Assembly (NCBI RefSeq): GCF_033095785.1
Contig: NZ_CP137134.1
Coordinates: forward strand, 1 to 64,000
DNA: 64,000 nt
Direction: 5' to 3'
From: Nitrosospira sp. Is2
GTDB taxonomy: Bacteria; Pseudomonadota; Gammaproteobacteria; Burkholderiales; Nitrosomonadaceae
Within the stretch, counting starts at the first letter, position 1. Every line of letters starts with the position of its first letter. Below, piece after piece: positions 27,679 through 37,201 of this stretch. The notes beneath the pieces are model-generated. The model was not told the origin of the DNA and searched no databases. It was given only the letters and a program-made list of their open reading frames with translations. Position numbers and translations under genes: made by a program.

Positions 27679-30600
27679 TTATGCCAATGATGCGATATAT
27701 TTATCCACGGTCGCCAACTCCAGTTCAAAACGCGACAAAAGCGAATTCAACGCCGCGGCATCCCCCGCCTTTCCCGCCCGCTCCATCTCTGCGCACAACT
27801 CACCCAAGCCCAAGGCGCCGACGGAACGGGCCGACGATTTAAGCTTATGTGCGGCGGCGGCAGCCGGCACGGTATCCCCCGCGACGATGGCAGCACGCAG
27901 TTCGGTTCCAATTTTTGCCGCACTGATGCGGAAGTCCTGTAAAAATTCTCCAATTACCGCAGGGTCATTCCCGACCAGCTGTTCCAGAACCTTCACGTCT
28001 ACCGGTTTTTGCAAAACCGGCGTTGCCGAAGGAGTCGCAAGTTTGATCAGCTGAGCGGTTGCGGCTACTGGCGGCATCCATTTTTGCAGTATAGCTTTTA
28101 GATGCGCAAGCTGCACGGGCTTGCTCAGGTAATCGTCCATGCCCACCGCACGGCAATGCTCGGCCTCTCCCTTGAGCGCATTTGCGGTAAAAGCGATAAT
28201 GGGCGCGCGGCGCACCTCCCCCTCCGCCTGACGGACAGCCGCCGTTAATTCGTAGCCGTCCATCTCCGGCATGTGGATATCAGTCAGCAGCAGGGAGTAG
28301 TTCCCGCTTTTCCAGCGTTCCAGCGCTTCGCGGCCATTGCTGGCAATGTCTGCGGCATATCCCAGCAAGGTCAGCTGTTGCCGGATCACTTTCTGGTTGA
28401 TTTCATTATCCTCCGCCACCAGAATGAGCCTGCCCTCGCTCATGGCCTGCTCCCGCGATGGCACCGCCACCGCCTCCACCTGCTCGGGCGGACGCACTTC
28501 GGCTTCTTCCTGCAGACGTCCCGCCGCAAGGGCGACCGCCCGCAGGAACGCGTCCCGATGCATGACATCTCCGTCAACCGTGACGGTATCCACGGTTTCG
28601 GTACGCTCGTGACGGCGCCGCCCGCGCCTGATCACAACAAAGCGCGGTTCGATGTCGGGCTGATGATGCCCATGCTCGAGCACCACGAAGTGGGGATCGA
28701 CGTCGGGCCGGGCATGGAAAGCGGCGCGTACAGTCTCGAGTGGCGGAAGGTCGTGTCCCGCATCGATGATGACCAGCCACAAGCCGGGGGGAAGTTTCCC
28801 GATCCGTTTAGTTGCCTCCGCCACATCCACCGCCCGCTCGGCCGTCGCACCGCTATATGCCAGATAGATCGCCAGATCGTCCGCCAGCCCCTTCGGGTCG
28901 CCGATGACGAGACACGAGATCCCGGTCAGATCCACAACCTTGCTCGCGGCGGGGGCGGCAAGCGGAGACGTAAACGGCAGACGCACCGTGAAAACGGACC
29001 CCTCGCCCAGCGCGCTCGTCACGCTGACCGACCCCCCCATCAGTTGAATCAGATGATGGGAGATTGCCAGCCCCAGGCCCGTCCCGCCGAACCGGCGGGT
29101 GGTGGATGCATCGCCCTGGGTAAAGGAGGTAAAAAGCCGCGACTGGGTTTCCTCGTCCATCCCGATGCCGTTATCGATAATCTGAAACTCCACCGTCGCC
29201 TGGTCGAGGCTGCGCTCCATCAGCACCGCGCGCACGGCCACCCGGCCGGGCTCCTGCTGGCCGCTGGAGAATTTGATCGCGTTGTTCGCTAGGTTGACCA
29301 GCACCTGGCGCAGGCGCAAGGCGTCGCCCCGCACCTCGTCGGGTATCGCCGGGTCCAGGAACATCGTAAGTTCAACGCCCTTTCTGACCGCCAGGCTTTC
29401 GAGCATGCCGCATGCCTTTTCCACCACCTTTGCCACCGACATGGGGGCCTGCTCGATTTCCAGCCTGCCCGCCTCGATTTTGGAAAAATCAAGAATATCG
29501 TCGATGATCTCCAGCAGGGCGAAGGCCGACTCCCGGATGAGATCGACCATCTCCGTCTGGTAACCACTGAGGCTGGTTTGCTGCAATACGTCAGCCATGC
29601 CGATCACGCCGTTCATGGGCGTGCGTATTTCATGGCTCATGGCGGCAAGGAAGATCGATTTTGCCTGATTGGCCTGTTCGGCGTCGAGGCGTGCCTGCTG
29701 CAACTCCTTAAGGATGCGTGTCCGCATGCTGATGTCGATTGCAGAAGGAATTATTTTCACGACCCGGCCTTTGGGGTCGAGAACCGGCACCAGCATGCAA
29801 TCAGCTGTCATGAGACCGCCATTGGCAATGCGTATCTCAACGTCACGGCGAACTATTTCCCCGGCTTGCGCCCGGTTGATGTCTTCTCGAATCTGGGCCT
29901 GCACCTCCGGCTTGTAGGAAAACCATCCCGTTTCGTCCAGCGTCTTGCCAATGACATCCTGGCTCCGCAGGCCGCCTACCTCCAGTGCGGTACGGTTGAT
30001 ATCCACCACGACACCATCAGGGGTCATTTCGCCAACCAGCGCGGCTAGGTTGTCCACGATGGCGCGAAAACGCTGCTCGCTGCCGCGCAGCGCCTGTTCC
30101 ACGCGCTTGCGTTCGCGGATATCGCGCAAAACGCCGGTGAAATAGCGGTTTCCGCCGACGAAATATTCGCTCACCGCGACATACAGGTCGATGAGCTCTC
30201 CATTCTTGTGCCGCCCTTCGACCTCCCGGCCCATGCCTATGTTATGCATGCCCTCGACTTCAAGCGAGAGGATATGATCGAATTCGCAGCGCCCTCGCCC
30301 GGTGCGGTAATACCTGTTGATGTACGAGTCGTGGCTGCTCCGATGGGGTTCGGGCATGAGCATGGAAATATTCTGGCCAATCACCTCATCGCGCGTGTAT
30401 CCAAAAAGTTTTTCTATTACCGGATTGACCGACCGGATGATGCTCTTGTCGTCGATAGTGATGATGCAATCCACCATATGCTCCACGATGGAGCGCATTT
30501 CCTCTTCCTTGCTGACCAGGATCGCATTGGCGCGCTCGAGGTCAGCGGTCCGTACTGCCACCCTTTCTTCCAGTTCCTGGTTGAGTTGCCGCAGGTTGTT

Positions 30601-31794
30601 TGCGGCAATGTCGCGCTCGCGGTTGCTGGCGTTGAGGCGCTCGGTCATGGTATTGAAAGTCCTCGCCAGCTGCCCTATTTCGTCCCATCCTTCCACCGGT
30701 ACGCGCTGCTCAAGGTTTCCCGCCGCAATGTGGCGGGCGCTCTGGCTGAGATTTTTCAACGTGGTGACGACACGGCGGCTGAACAGGAGTGCGCCGAGTA
30801 CAGCCGCAACCAGGGTCAGACCGGAGATCAGCAGGCCGAAGGTGCGCACGCGCTGCATAAACGCAAACACCTCGTCCGCATCCATCTTTACCTCGATGCT
30901 CCAGTTCATGCGCGGCAGATATCGCCATGCCGCCACCACTTCCTTCCCGCGGTAATCCGTTTTCAGGCCACCCCCGCGCTCGCCGTGCAAGCCGCTCTGT
31001 ACCGCAGCCGAAGAAGGCGGGTTATTGAGCGGCACCTTGAACTCCAGCGCCGCATTGGGTTCATGCTTGAGGGGAGCCATCACCAGGCCGGTGCGTTCAT
31101 CCAGCAGTCGCGTCAGCACCGTTTCGCCGCTCGCCCCGAGCCCGACGTTGTCCGTCACCACCTGGAAAACGCGCTCGCTGTAGATCTGCAGCGCCAGCAC
31201 GCCCTCAAGCTTGCCCTGAATAACGATCGGGAACGCCATGAACGCAGCGATCTTGCCATGGGATGGCGCATAACGTTCAAAATCGGAAACGCCGTCCTGC
31301 AGGGTGTTCAATGCCTGGCGGGTCACCATGCCCAAGCCGGTGTTTCGAAACGGACCGGTGATCAGGTTGGTGTCAAAGTCGGCCTCATGAGCGTCGGTAT
31401 AGACGATCTGCCCCTGCCGGGAGATCAGGAACAGGTCATAATAATCGGCTTCCTCCACAAACCGTTTGAAGTGCTCGCGATAGCGGGCGTCCAGGCGATG
31501 ATAGGCATCCGAGTTCACGCCCCACCGGGCATGGACCTCGGCAAACTCGCGCACCGCCTGGCGCGTGGTGCTTGCCGTCTGTATGACACGCGCATCGAGG
31601 AGACGCTCGCGCAGATAACTGTCGATCTGCTCCGCTTTCATATCGGCCATCGCGGAAACCTGCCGGATGGCGGTTTGTTCCATCTCGGTTTCAAAAGTCC
31701 GAAGCAGCGTATACCCGATGACCAGGATAGGCAGCAGGGAGACCGCGACAAACCAGACCGCGAAGCGCTGCGTGAGTGACGTGAACCGCATCAT
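27679..31794 (-). CDS. hybrid sensor histidine kinase (Cache-HAMP-PAS-PAS-HisKA-REC-REC-HPt)
   Basis: 1371 residues from MMRFTSLTQRF. Visible domains in order: membrane segment (12-31), periplasmic dCache-type sensor (about 35-320), second membrane segment (about 335-355), HAMP with coiled coil (to 440), two PAS domains (about 445-690), HisKA with AAMSHEIRTPMNGVIGM, HATPase with NLANNAIKFSS and GTGLGLAISHHL, a degenerate receiver lacking the usual Asp pocket, an intact receiver (AEDNEINQKV; LLLTDIHMPEMDG), and a C-terminal HPt with AAHKLKSSARSVGA. Phosphate can thus relay internally to the HPt. The start codon overlaps the stop of the periplasmic binding protein gene (ATGA), so both are coupled. 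Likely output partners are the REC-EAL protein or others. Confidence 0.93.
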   Translation of the reverse strand: MMRFTSLTQRFAVWFVAVSLLPILVIGYTLLRTFETEMEQTAIRQVSAMADMKAEQIDSYLRERLLDARVIQTASTTRQAVREFAEVHARWGVNSDAYHRLDARYREHFKRFVEEADYYDLFLISRQGQIVYTDAHEADFDTNLITGPFRNTGLGMVTRQALNTLQDGVSDFERYAPSHGKIAAFMAFPIVIQGKLEGVLALQIYSERVFQVVTDNVGLGASGETVLTRLLDERTGLVMAPLKHEPNAALEFKVPLNNPPSSAAVQSGLHGERGGGLKTDYRGKEVVAAWRYLPRMNWSIEVKMDADEVFAFMQRVRTFGLLISGLTLVAAVLGALLFSRRVVTTLKNLSQSARHIAAGNLEQRVPVEGWDEIGQLARTFNTMTERLNASNRERDIAANNLRQLNQELEERVAVRTADLERANAILVSKEEEMRSIVEHMVDCIITIDDKSIIRSVNPVIEKLFGYTRDEVIGQNISMLMPEPHRSSHDSYINRYYRTGRGRCEFDHILSLEVEGMHNIGMGREVEGRHKNGELIDLYVAVSEYFVGGNRYFTGVLRDIRERKRVEQALRGSEQRFRAIVDNLAALVGEMTPDGVVVDINRTALEVGGLRSQDVIGKTLDETGWFSYKPEVQAQIREDINRAQAGEIVRRDVEIRIANGGLMTADCMLVPVLDPKGRVVKIIPSAIDISMRTRILKELQQARLDAEQANQAKSIFLAAMSHEIRTPMNGVIGMADVLQQTSLSGYQTEMVDLIRESAFALLEIIDDILDFSKIEAGRLEIEQAPMSVAKVVEKACGMLESLAVRKGVELTMFLDPAIPDEVRGDALRLRQVLVNLANNAIKFSSGQQEPGRVAVRAVLMERSLDQATVEFQIIDNGIGMDEETQSRLFTSFTQGDASTTRRFGGTGLGLAISHHLIQLMGGSVSVTSALGEGSVFTVRLPFTSPLAAPAASKVVDLTGISCLVIGDPKGLADDLAIYLAYSGATAERAVDVAEATKRIGKLPPGLWLVIIDAGHDLPPLETVRAAFHARPDVDPHFVVLEHGHHQPDIEPRFVVIRRGRRRHERTETVDTVTVDGDVMHRDAFLRAVALAAGRLQEEAEVRPPEQVEAVAVPSREQAMSEGRLILVAEDNEINQKVIRQQLTLLGYAADIASNGREALERWKSGNYSLLLTDIHMPEMDGYELTAAVRQAEGEVRRAPIIAFTANALKGEAEHCRAVGMDDYLSKPVQLAHLKAILQKWMPPVAATAQLIKLATPSATPVLQKPVDVKVLEQLVGNDPAVIGEFLQDFRISAAKIGTELRAAIVAGDTVPAAAAAHKLKSSARSVGALGLGELCAEMERAGKAGDAAALNSLLSRFELELATVDKYIASLA

Positions 31795-33062
31795 GTTTTC
31801 GGCTCCCCAGCCAACCCGAGCGACTTGAGCAAAGAATCCCACTCTTCGCGCGACCGGTACGAGGGAAATGGCGAAGGCTCAAGCGGCCGGCCCGATTCCC
31901 AGACGATGTCAAACTGACCGTCCGGGCGCGCCCGGCCGACCCGCGCCACTTTCCATGCATGGCGCGTAACCGGATCGAGCGAGACCACACCCTCGGGCGC
32001 AGGCAGGCTTTGGCGCAAGATGATGCGCTGCACGCGGCTCAGCTCGCCGGAACCTGCTTCCCGCGCCGCATCAATCCACATTTTCATATTGACATAAGAA
32101 ACTTCCGCCGGGCTATCGACCATGGCCTCGGAACCGAAACGCTTGCTGAACCTTTTCAAAAAAGCCTGGTTCTCGATGGTAGGAACAGTCTGGAAATAAT
32201 TCCGCGCCGCAAAATGGCCGGCCATCCGTGCGGTATCCTCGGCGGTCAACACCTCGGTGATGCTGAACGAGAGCACGGGAACCTTGTCGGCGGTGAGCCC
32301 CTGCTCCCGCAGGGCGTTAAAGAATGCGGCATTGTCGATGCCGCTGATGGTATTGAGCACAACGTCCGGTTGCCGACGGGCGATATCAGCTACCAGGTCG
32401 TCCATTGCAGTGCTCTTCAGTGGCTCATAGCGCTCGCCCACCACCTCCGCGCCGTGCGCAGCGAGTAAATCCTTCATAAGGACATTCAGCACGCGCGAAA
32501 AAGCGTAGTCCGAGCCGGCCAGATACACCCGTTTACCCCCTCGGCTCGGCCCCCCGGCCCTGCTGAGATTTTCCAATGCCCAGTGAACCGCCGGCATGAC
32601 CAGCTGATTGGGTACAGCGCCGCCGTAAATGATGTTCGGCGACTGTTCCATGCCTTCATACCGCAGCGCGTAAAAGAGCAGGTGGCGATGCTTCTCGACG
32701 ACCTGCCCCACCGCTTTCCGGCACTCCGACGTCCAGCATCCGAACAGGGCCTCGACATAGTCTTCCGTGATCAGCCGCTCCGCGTCCTGGGCGCAGTCAT
32801 CCGGATCAGACCCGCAATCGATTACCCGAGCTTCTATTTTCCGTCCGTTTATTCCGCCGGATGCATTGGCCTCGTCGATGGCAAGCTGGATTGCATTCAC
32901 TAATGGCCTTTCGCTCACGGCCATCGGACCCGACAGTGAATGCAGTACGCCGACCCTGATGCTGGTCTGCGCGCGAGCGTTGTGATGCCATATGACGAAA
33001 CCGACGCCCAGCAGAACAATCAGCAGAACAAGTGCCACGCCCGACTTATAGCTGATCTTCAC
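31791..33062 (-). CDS. urea/amide-type periplasmic binding protein, orphan sensor component
   Basis: 423 residues with an N-terminal membrane or signal segment (about 9-27) followed by a type I periplasmic binding fold (RVGVLHSLSGPMAVSERPL). The region GCWTSECRKAVGQVVEKH, LLFYALRYEGMEQSPNI and YGGAVPNQLVMPAVHW resembles UrtA/FmdD urea and short-chain amide binding proteins. No permease or ATPase genes of a urea transporter are adjacent. Its last codons overlap the kinase start, which suggests it delivers ligand information to the kinase rather than to a transporter. Whether urea is the ligand is an inference. Confidence 0.88.
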   Translation of the reverse strand: MKISYKSGVALVLLIVLLGVGFVIWHHNARAQTSIRVGVLHSLSGPMAVSERPLVNAIQLAIDEANASGGINGRKIEARVIDCGSDPDDCAQDAERLITEDYVEALFGCWTSECRKAVGQVVEKHRHLLFYALRYEGMEQSPNIIYGGAVPNQLVMPAVHWALENLSRAGGPSRGGKRVYLAGSDYAFSRVLNVLMKDLLAAHGAEVVGERYEPLKSTAMDDLVADIARRQPDVVLNTISGIDNAAFFNALREQGLTADKVPVLSFSITEVLTAEDTARMAGHFAARNYFQTVPTIENQAFLKRFSKRFGSEAMVDSPAEVSYVNMKMWIDAAREAGSGELSRVQRIILRQSLPAPEGVVSLDPVTRHAWKVARVGRARPDGQFDIVWESGRPLEPSPFPSYRSREEWDSLLKSLGLAGEPKT

Positions 33063-33483
33063 CGCGTGTTTTCCGCCATGACCATAAGGTGCCGGTTGAA
33101 AGGCTGATAATCAAAGTCTGAATAACCTTGTGGTGAGTACGTCCTTATCATAGACACAATGGTCGTGTTGCGAAACAGATCGGTAAAATTAAAGAAGAAA
33201 CGCTGATAACCCCCGGCCAACCCACTTATAACCTCTTGCGCCGCGTAGATCCGCCATGGGTTCCCGTCTGAGGCCTACCTTTAATCGAGGCCCGTTCGGA
33301 TTCTGCGTCAGGCTGGGTTCAGATCCTGGTTTGGCCCTTAAGTTGTGCTGAGGTTCCCCAAGTTCCTTCAGGTTCCACGCCGCATGCGGCGGGGCGCGCT
33401 GCATGAGCGCGGCACCGCTCTGGTTCATTTATAAGGAGGGCTCGGGGAACGATCGGGAACGGCGGGGAACGGCCGGAGCATGC
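33063..33483. other. intergenic stretch, no supported gene
   Basis: Upstream of the binding-protein gene and downstream of the histone-deacetylase-like gene. It contains a small tandem of GGGAACG-like units at about 33443-33475, directly after the deacetylase stop. No gene was supported. Confidence 0.4.
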
Positions 33484-34416
33484 TCATGGAGCATTCAGGG
33501 CCTGCAGATGAGCCGCCACGCTCCGTCCCAGCGCCTTCAGGTGATAGCCGCCCTCGAGAACCGATACCACCCGATCACCGGCAAAGCGGCTGGCAACTTC
33601 CCGTATTATCCGGGTTACCCAGGCGTAATCCTCTTCCACAAGATTCAACGAAGAAAGATCATCGTCTCTATGCGCGTCAAAGCCGGCCGAGACAAACAGC
33701 ATTTGCGGCCGGAAGCGCTCCAGCGCGGGCAACCAGAACTCACGCACGGCGGCGCGAAACAGCTCACCCCCGGCGCCAGCCGGCAGCGGGATATTGACCA
33801 TTCGGTCGGAGCGCTTCTCGAGGCCCTGGTAGGGATAGAAGGGGTGCTGGAATGTGGAAACCATCATGACCCGCGCATCGTCCCGAAAAATATCTTCGGT
33901 GCCGTTGCCGTGATGCACGTCGAAGTCAGCCACAGCGACGCGCTCCAGCTTATGTGCCTCCAGGGCGTGCGCCACTCCGACCGCGACATTGTTGATAAAG
34001 CAAAAGCCCATGGCCTGGCTGCGTTGCGCATGATGGCCCGGGGGACGGATGCTGCAAAACGCGTTGTCCGTCTTCTTTTGCACTACGAGGTCCGTTGCGA
34101 GCACGACCGCGCCCGCCGCTCGCAACGCCGCCTTCATGGAATGGCGGTTCATCGCGGTGTCAGGATCGAGATATGCCCCGCCGGTTGCAGATGCGCGCAG
34201 GCTTGCTGCCTCCAGCATTTTAATGTAACCGGGTGCGTGCACGCGCTGCAGTTGCTGGAGAGCTGCCAGCGGCGCAAGATGACGTTCCAGTTGCGGCATA
34301 AGGCCGCATGCCAGCAGTTCATCCTCTATGGCCTGTAGCCGGGCCGGGGATTCAGGATGATATGGACTGCATTCGTGCAACAGGCAGTCGGGGTGCGAGA
34401 TGAAAGCGGTACGCAT
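33484..34416 (-). CDS. histone-deacetylase-family zinc amidohydrolase
   Basis: 310 residues with the class II HDAC/acetylpolyamine amidohydrolase pattern: HPDCLLHECSPYHPESPARL at the start, the His pair in CSIRPPGHHAQRSQAMGFCF, zinc ligands in VADFDVHHGNGTEDIF, and SAGFDAHRDDDLS with SVLEGGYHLKAL near the end. Bacterial members deacetylate acetylated polyamines, lysines or similar small substrates. It is cytosolic and stands alone, divergent from the LapD-like gene. Confidence 0.92.
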   Translation of the reverse strand: MRTAFISHPDCLLHECSPYHPESPARLQAIEDELLACGLMPQLERHLAPLAALQQLQRVHAPGYIKMLEAASLRASATGGAYLDPDTAMNRHSMKAALRAAGAVVLATDLVVQKKTDNAFCSIRPPGHHAQRSQAMGFCFINNVAVGVAHALEAHKLERVAVADFDVHHGNGTEDIFRDDARVMMVSTFQHPFYPYQGLEKRSDRMVNIPLPAGAGGELFRAAVREFWLPALERFRPQMLFVSAGFDAHRDDDLSSLNLVEEDYAWVTRIIREVASRFAGDRVVSVLEGGYHLKALGRSVAAHLQALNAP

Positions 34417-34796
34417 CGATGTTTTTCAGGCGGCAGACCCGTGGGCTGACATTGAGCTCACCCGGGCGGATGTTCTTCTCGCGCTCGATCTTCCTCTGAA
34501 ATTGAACCACCGTCCAGTCCGTGATAATCTCGAGTGCAATTTCTAAATCGGCCCGCCGCGTGCGCGTTGCAGGTAGAATCAGAAAAAAAGAAAAGGCGCG
34601 CGAGCAGGATCCCTGACTCGGTCTGCGATCTCCCCAGGGATGGCGGGAAGGTGCCCCCGGCGGGCACCTTCCTCCGAAGATGCTGCTCCGCCCGCGGGCT
34701 CGCATCCGCTCGTCGCCTTTCGCGCATTCTGTTCGGCAATGCGGAGGTCTCGCGGTCGTCGGTATATTTATCGCTTCCCTAACATCAGGCGTTGCA
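34417..34796. other. divergent intergenic region with a strong hairpin
   Basis: Separates the HDAC-like gene and the LapD-like gene. Apart from the hairpin at 34646-34672, no gene was supported; open frames here are antisense or lack start signals. Confidence 0.4.
34646..34672. other. perfect 11-bp hairpin upstream of the LapD-like gene
   Basis: GGAAGGTGCCC (34646-34656), loop CCGGC, GGGCACCTTCC (34662-34672). It is 124 bases before the LapD-like start codon and has no T-tract, so it might be a leader structure or binding site rather than a terminator. Confidence 0.5.
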
Positions 34797-36938
34797 ATGT
34801 CACTTTTTCGACAACTCTGGCTGGCCGTCATTCTGGTTACGCTGACAAGTTTTTCCGGGAGTATTTCGGTAAGCCTGCTCAGCACCCACCGCTATCTGGA
34901 GCAGGAGTTGCACCGAAAAAATGTCGATACCGCCAATGCCCTCGCTCACTCCATTTCCCGTCTGGGGAAAGACCCGGTCACTGTCGGCCTGCAGATCGAC
35001 GCATTCTTCAGCAGCGGCCAGTACGCGACGATTTCAATCACGTCCCCAGATGGCAAGGTCATCATCGAACGGGTGGCGAACCCGGTAGCGACCGGTGTTC
35101 CGGATTGGTTCGTCGAACTCTTCCCCATCAGCGCCCCCGCGGGACTGGCCCAGATTCCCGATAGCTGGATCAATTTTGGTGTGATAAAAGTCGTGAGCAG
35201 CGCCAGTCTCGCCCATCAGGCCCTATGGGAGCAGACCGAAACCCTGCTGAGCTGGTTTCTGGCTGCCGGCATCCTCTGCGGATTTATCGGCATGCTGATA
35301 CTGCAACGTATCAATAAGCCGCTGGCCGCGATGGTTGCCCAGTCAGAGGCCATTCTTGACCGGAGCTTTCTCACCGTCTCCGAACCGCGGATTGCCGAGC
35401 TGCGTACTATCGCACGCGCCATGAACGACCTGGTAAGACGTCTGCACAACAGAACCCTTGAGGAAGCCCTGCGGCTGGACGCGTTTCAGCAGCAGATCAA
35501 CCACGACCCCATCACCGGACTCTCCACGCGCGAGTATTTCATGGACCGGTTCGGTAAATTGCTGGATGTTGATGAGACCGGGCCAGAGGCGCAGAGTCAG
35601 CAGGCTCCGCAGACGCAGGGCAATGCTGATACCGTGCCTGCTGCCGGTGGCGAAAGCATCAGTGCAGGCAGTGGGGCTAATGGCGCAACTGGCGAAGAAG
35701 CTCCGGCGAGCGATGGCGGGCATCCCGTTTCTGCCGCGAACACGGGTACCACCCCAGTCATTCCGGATGAGGCAGCAGGCGGCGTACTCTTCCTCATACG
35801 CCTGCATGGGCTAGAGCAGATCAACCAGAAGCTTGGCTACAGACAAGCAAACAGGCTGCTGCGGCAGATAGGCGATCTCGTCAGCAGGATTGCCGGCGAA
35901 GGGGGTGGCGAGCCCGCCGGTCGCCTCGCAGCGCGCCTGAACGGCTCCGATTTCGCCCTTATCGTCCCGCATATGGAGGATGCAACGGAATTCGCGAACC
36001 GGTTGATGGGCGAGCTCGCCGCGCTATCGTCTCAGCTTAGCCCTGACTCAGCCAACCTCTACCACATCGGCGCCATTCATTATCATCGGGGGGATAAACT
36101 GGGTGACCTTCTCGCCAAGGCAGACAGCGCGCTGGCGACGGCCGAGCGAGCGGGCGCCAATGCCTGGCATATCAGCAATCCCTTATCCGCAGCCGCACCT
36201 GCTCGCGATATCAGCAACTGGCGCGATATCTTCGGCGAGGCGCTCGCCCAGGATCGCTTTAAACTGGTTCTCTTTCCCGTGGCTGGCGCCGCTGGTGCCG
36301 TGTTGCACCAGGAAGCCTTCGTGCGCATGCAAGCCCAGCCTGATGGGGGCTGGCTTGACGCAAGCGATTTCATCACTATTGCGGCGCGCCTCAACCTGAC
36401 CGGCGCGCTCGACCTGACGGTCATCCGTCACGCGCTCCAGCTGCTGGAGTCGAGCACAGACGACCTGGCGATCAACCTGTGCATCGAATCGGTCGCCGCC
36501 CGGGATGATCGCGACAGGCTCGTAGAGTTGCTGCGCCAGCACTCCGGCCTGTGCTCGCGCCTCTGGGTCGAGGTGCCGGAGCAGGGGGCGTTCGGGAATA
36601 TTGAAGCGTTGCGGGATTTTTGCCAGATCTTCCGGGAACTCGGATGCCGCACCGGCATCGAGCACTTCGGCCACCACCGGGATGAGTTTGGGCAGTTGAC
36701 CGGCCTGGGCCTGCATTATCTGAAGGTCGATCCCAGCTTTGTGCACGGCATCAATCAGAACAAGAGCAATCAGAAATTCCTGAAAGGGTTATGCACCCTG
36801 GCTCGCGGCAACGGTATCATGGTCATTGCCGGCGGTGTCCAGACCGAAGCAGAGGTGAAAACGCTCACAAGACTGGGATTCAAGGGATTCACCGGGCCCG
36901 GAGTGAAGCAAGCACCGCCGGTTCCCTCCATACCTTGA
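34797..36938 (+). CDS. LapD-like c-di-GMP receptor with degenerate GGDEF and EAL domains
   Basis: 713 residues from MSLFRQLWLAV (ATG 34797). Layout: membrane helix (7-29), periplasmic LapD/MoxY-type domain (30-147), second helix (148-170), HAMP-like signalling helix (to 225), GGDEF-like domain with NGSDF (382-386) instead of GGDEF, and a C-terminal EAL-like domain with EAF, IEHFG and IAGGV where active enzymes have EAL, DDFG and AEGV. Loss of these residues argues for a binding rather than a catalytic role, as in LapD, which holds a periplasmic protease in check. A low-complexity Gln/Ala/Gly/Thr-rich insert of about 68 residues (260-328) splits the GGDEF-like domain. No LapG protease gene is adjacent. 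Confidence 0.85.
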   Translation: MSLFRQLWLAVILVTLTSFSGSISVSLLSTHRYLEQELHRKNVDTANALAHSISRLGKDPVTVGLQIDAFFSSGQYATISITSPDGKVIIERVANPVATGVPDWFVELFPISAPAGLAQIPDSWINFGVIKVVSSASLAHQALWEQTETLLSWFLAAGILCGFIGMLILQRINKPLAAMVAQSEAILDRSFLTVSEPRIAELRTIARAMNDLVRRLHNRTLEEALRLDAFQQQINHDPITGLSTREYFMDRFGKLLDVDETGPEAQSQQAPQTQGNADTVPAAGGESISAGSGANGATGEEAPASDGGHPVSAANTGTTPVIPDEAAGGVLFLIRLHGLEQINQKLGYRQANRLLRQIGDLVSRIAGEGGGEPAGRLAARLNGSDFALIVPHMEDATEFANRLMGELAALSSQLSPDSANLYHIGAIHYHRGDKLGDLLAKADSALATAERAGANAWHISNPLSAAAPARDISNWRDIFGEALAQDRFKLVLFPVAGAAGAVLHQEAFVRMQAQPDGGWLDASDFITIAARLNLTGALDLTVIRHALQLLESSTDDLAINLCIESVAARDDRDRLVELLRQHSGLCSRLWVEVPEQGAFGNIEALRDFCQIFRELGCRTGIEHFGHHRDEFGQLTGLGLHYLKVDPSFVHGINQNKSNQKFLKGLCTLARGNGIMVIAGGVQTEAEVKTLTRLGFKGFTGPGVKQAPPVPSIP

Positions 36939-37201
36939 CGTTGCTCCCTGACTCTGCTCGTCCATCAGGTCTTTATCGCCTGCTTGCAATACTCGCGCGC
37001 TGCATCTATAAAACAGGAATGCCGGGCACGTCCATAATGGCATAACCGGTATCACCGCAGGCTTTACCTGGACCTTTTCAAACCCCAGCGTCAGCGTCGG
37101 GCTAGGGAATTGGCGCATCCGGGATTATTCCAGGACTGCGTGACAAGAAGCGGCGGAAACAAGCGCTGTTTGGCATAATCAATAAAAAAGAAGGATAAAT
37201 C

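Noticed and set aside
30208..31779. 523-codon plus-strand frame opposite the hybrid kinase
   Set aside because: It is antisense to a kinase whose domains are all recognisable; no independent evidence for coding.
34352..34885. 177-codon minus-strand frame between the HDAC-like and LapD-like genes
   Set aside because: It overlaps both real genes, has no start signal and has no family resemblance.
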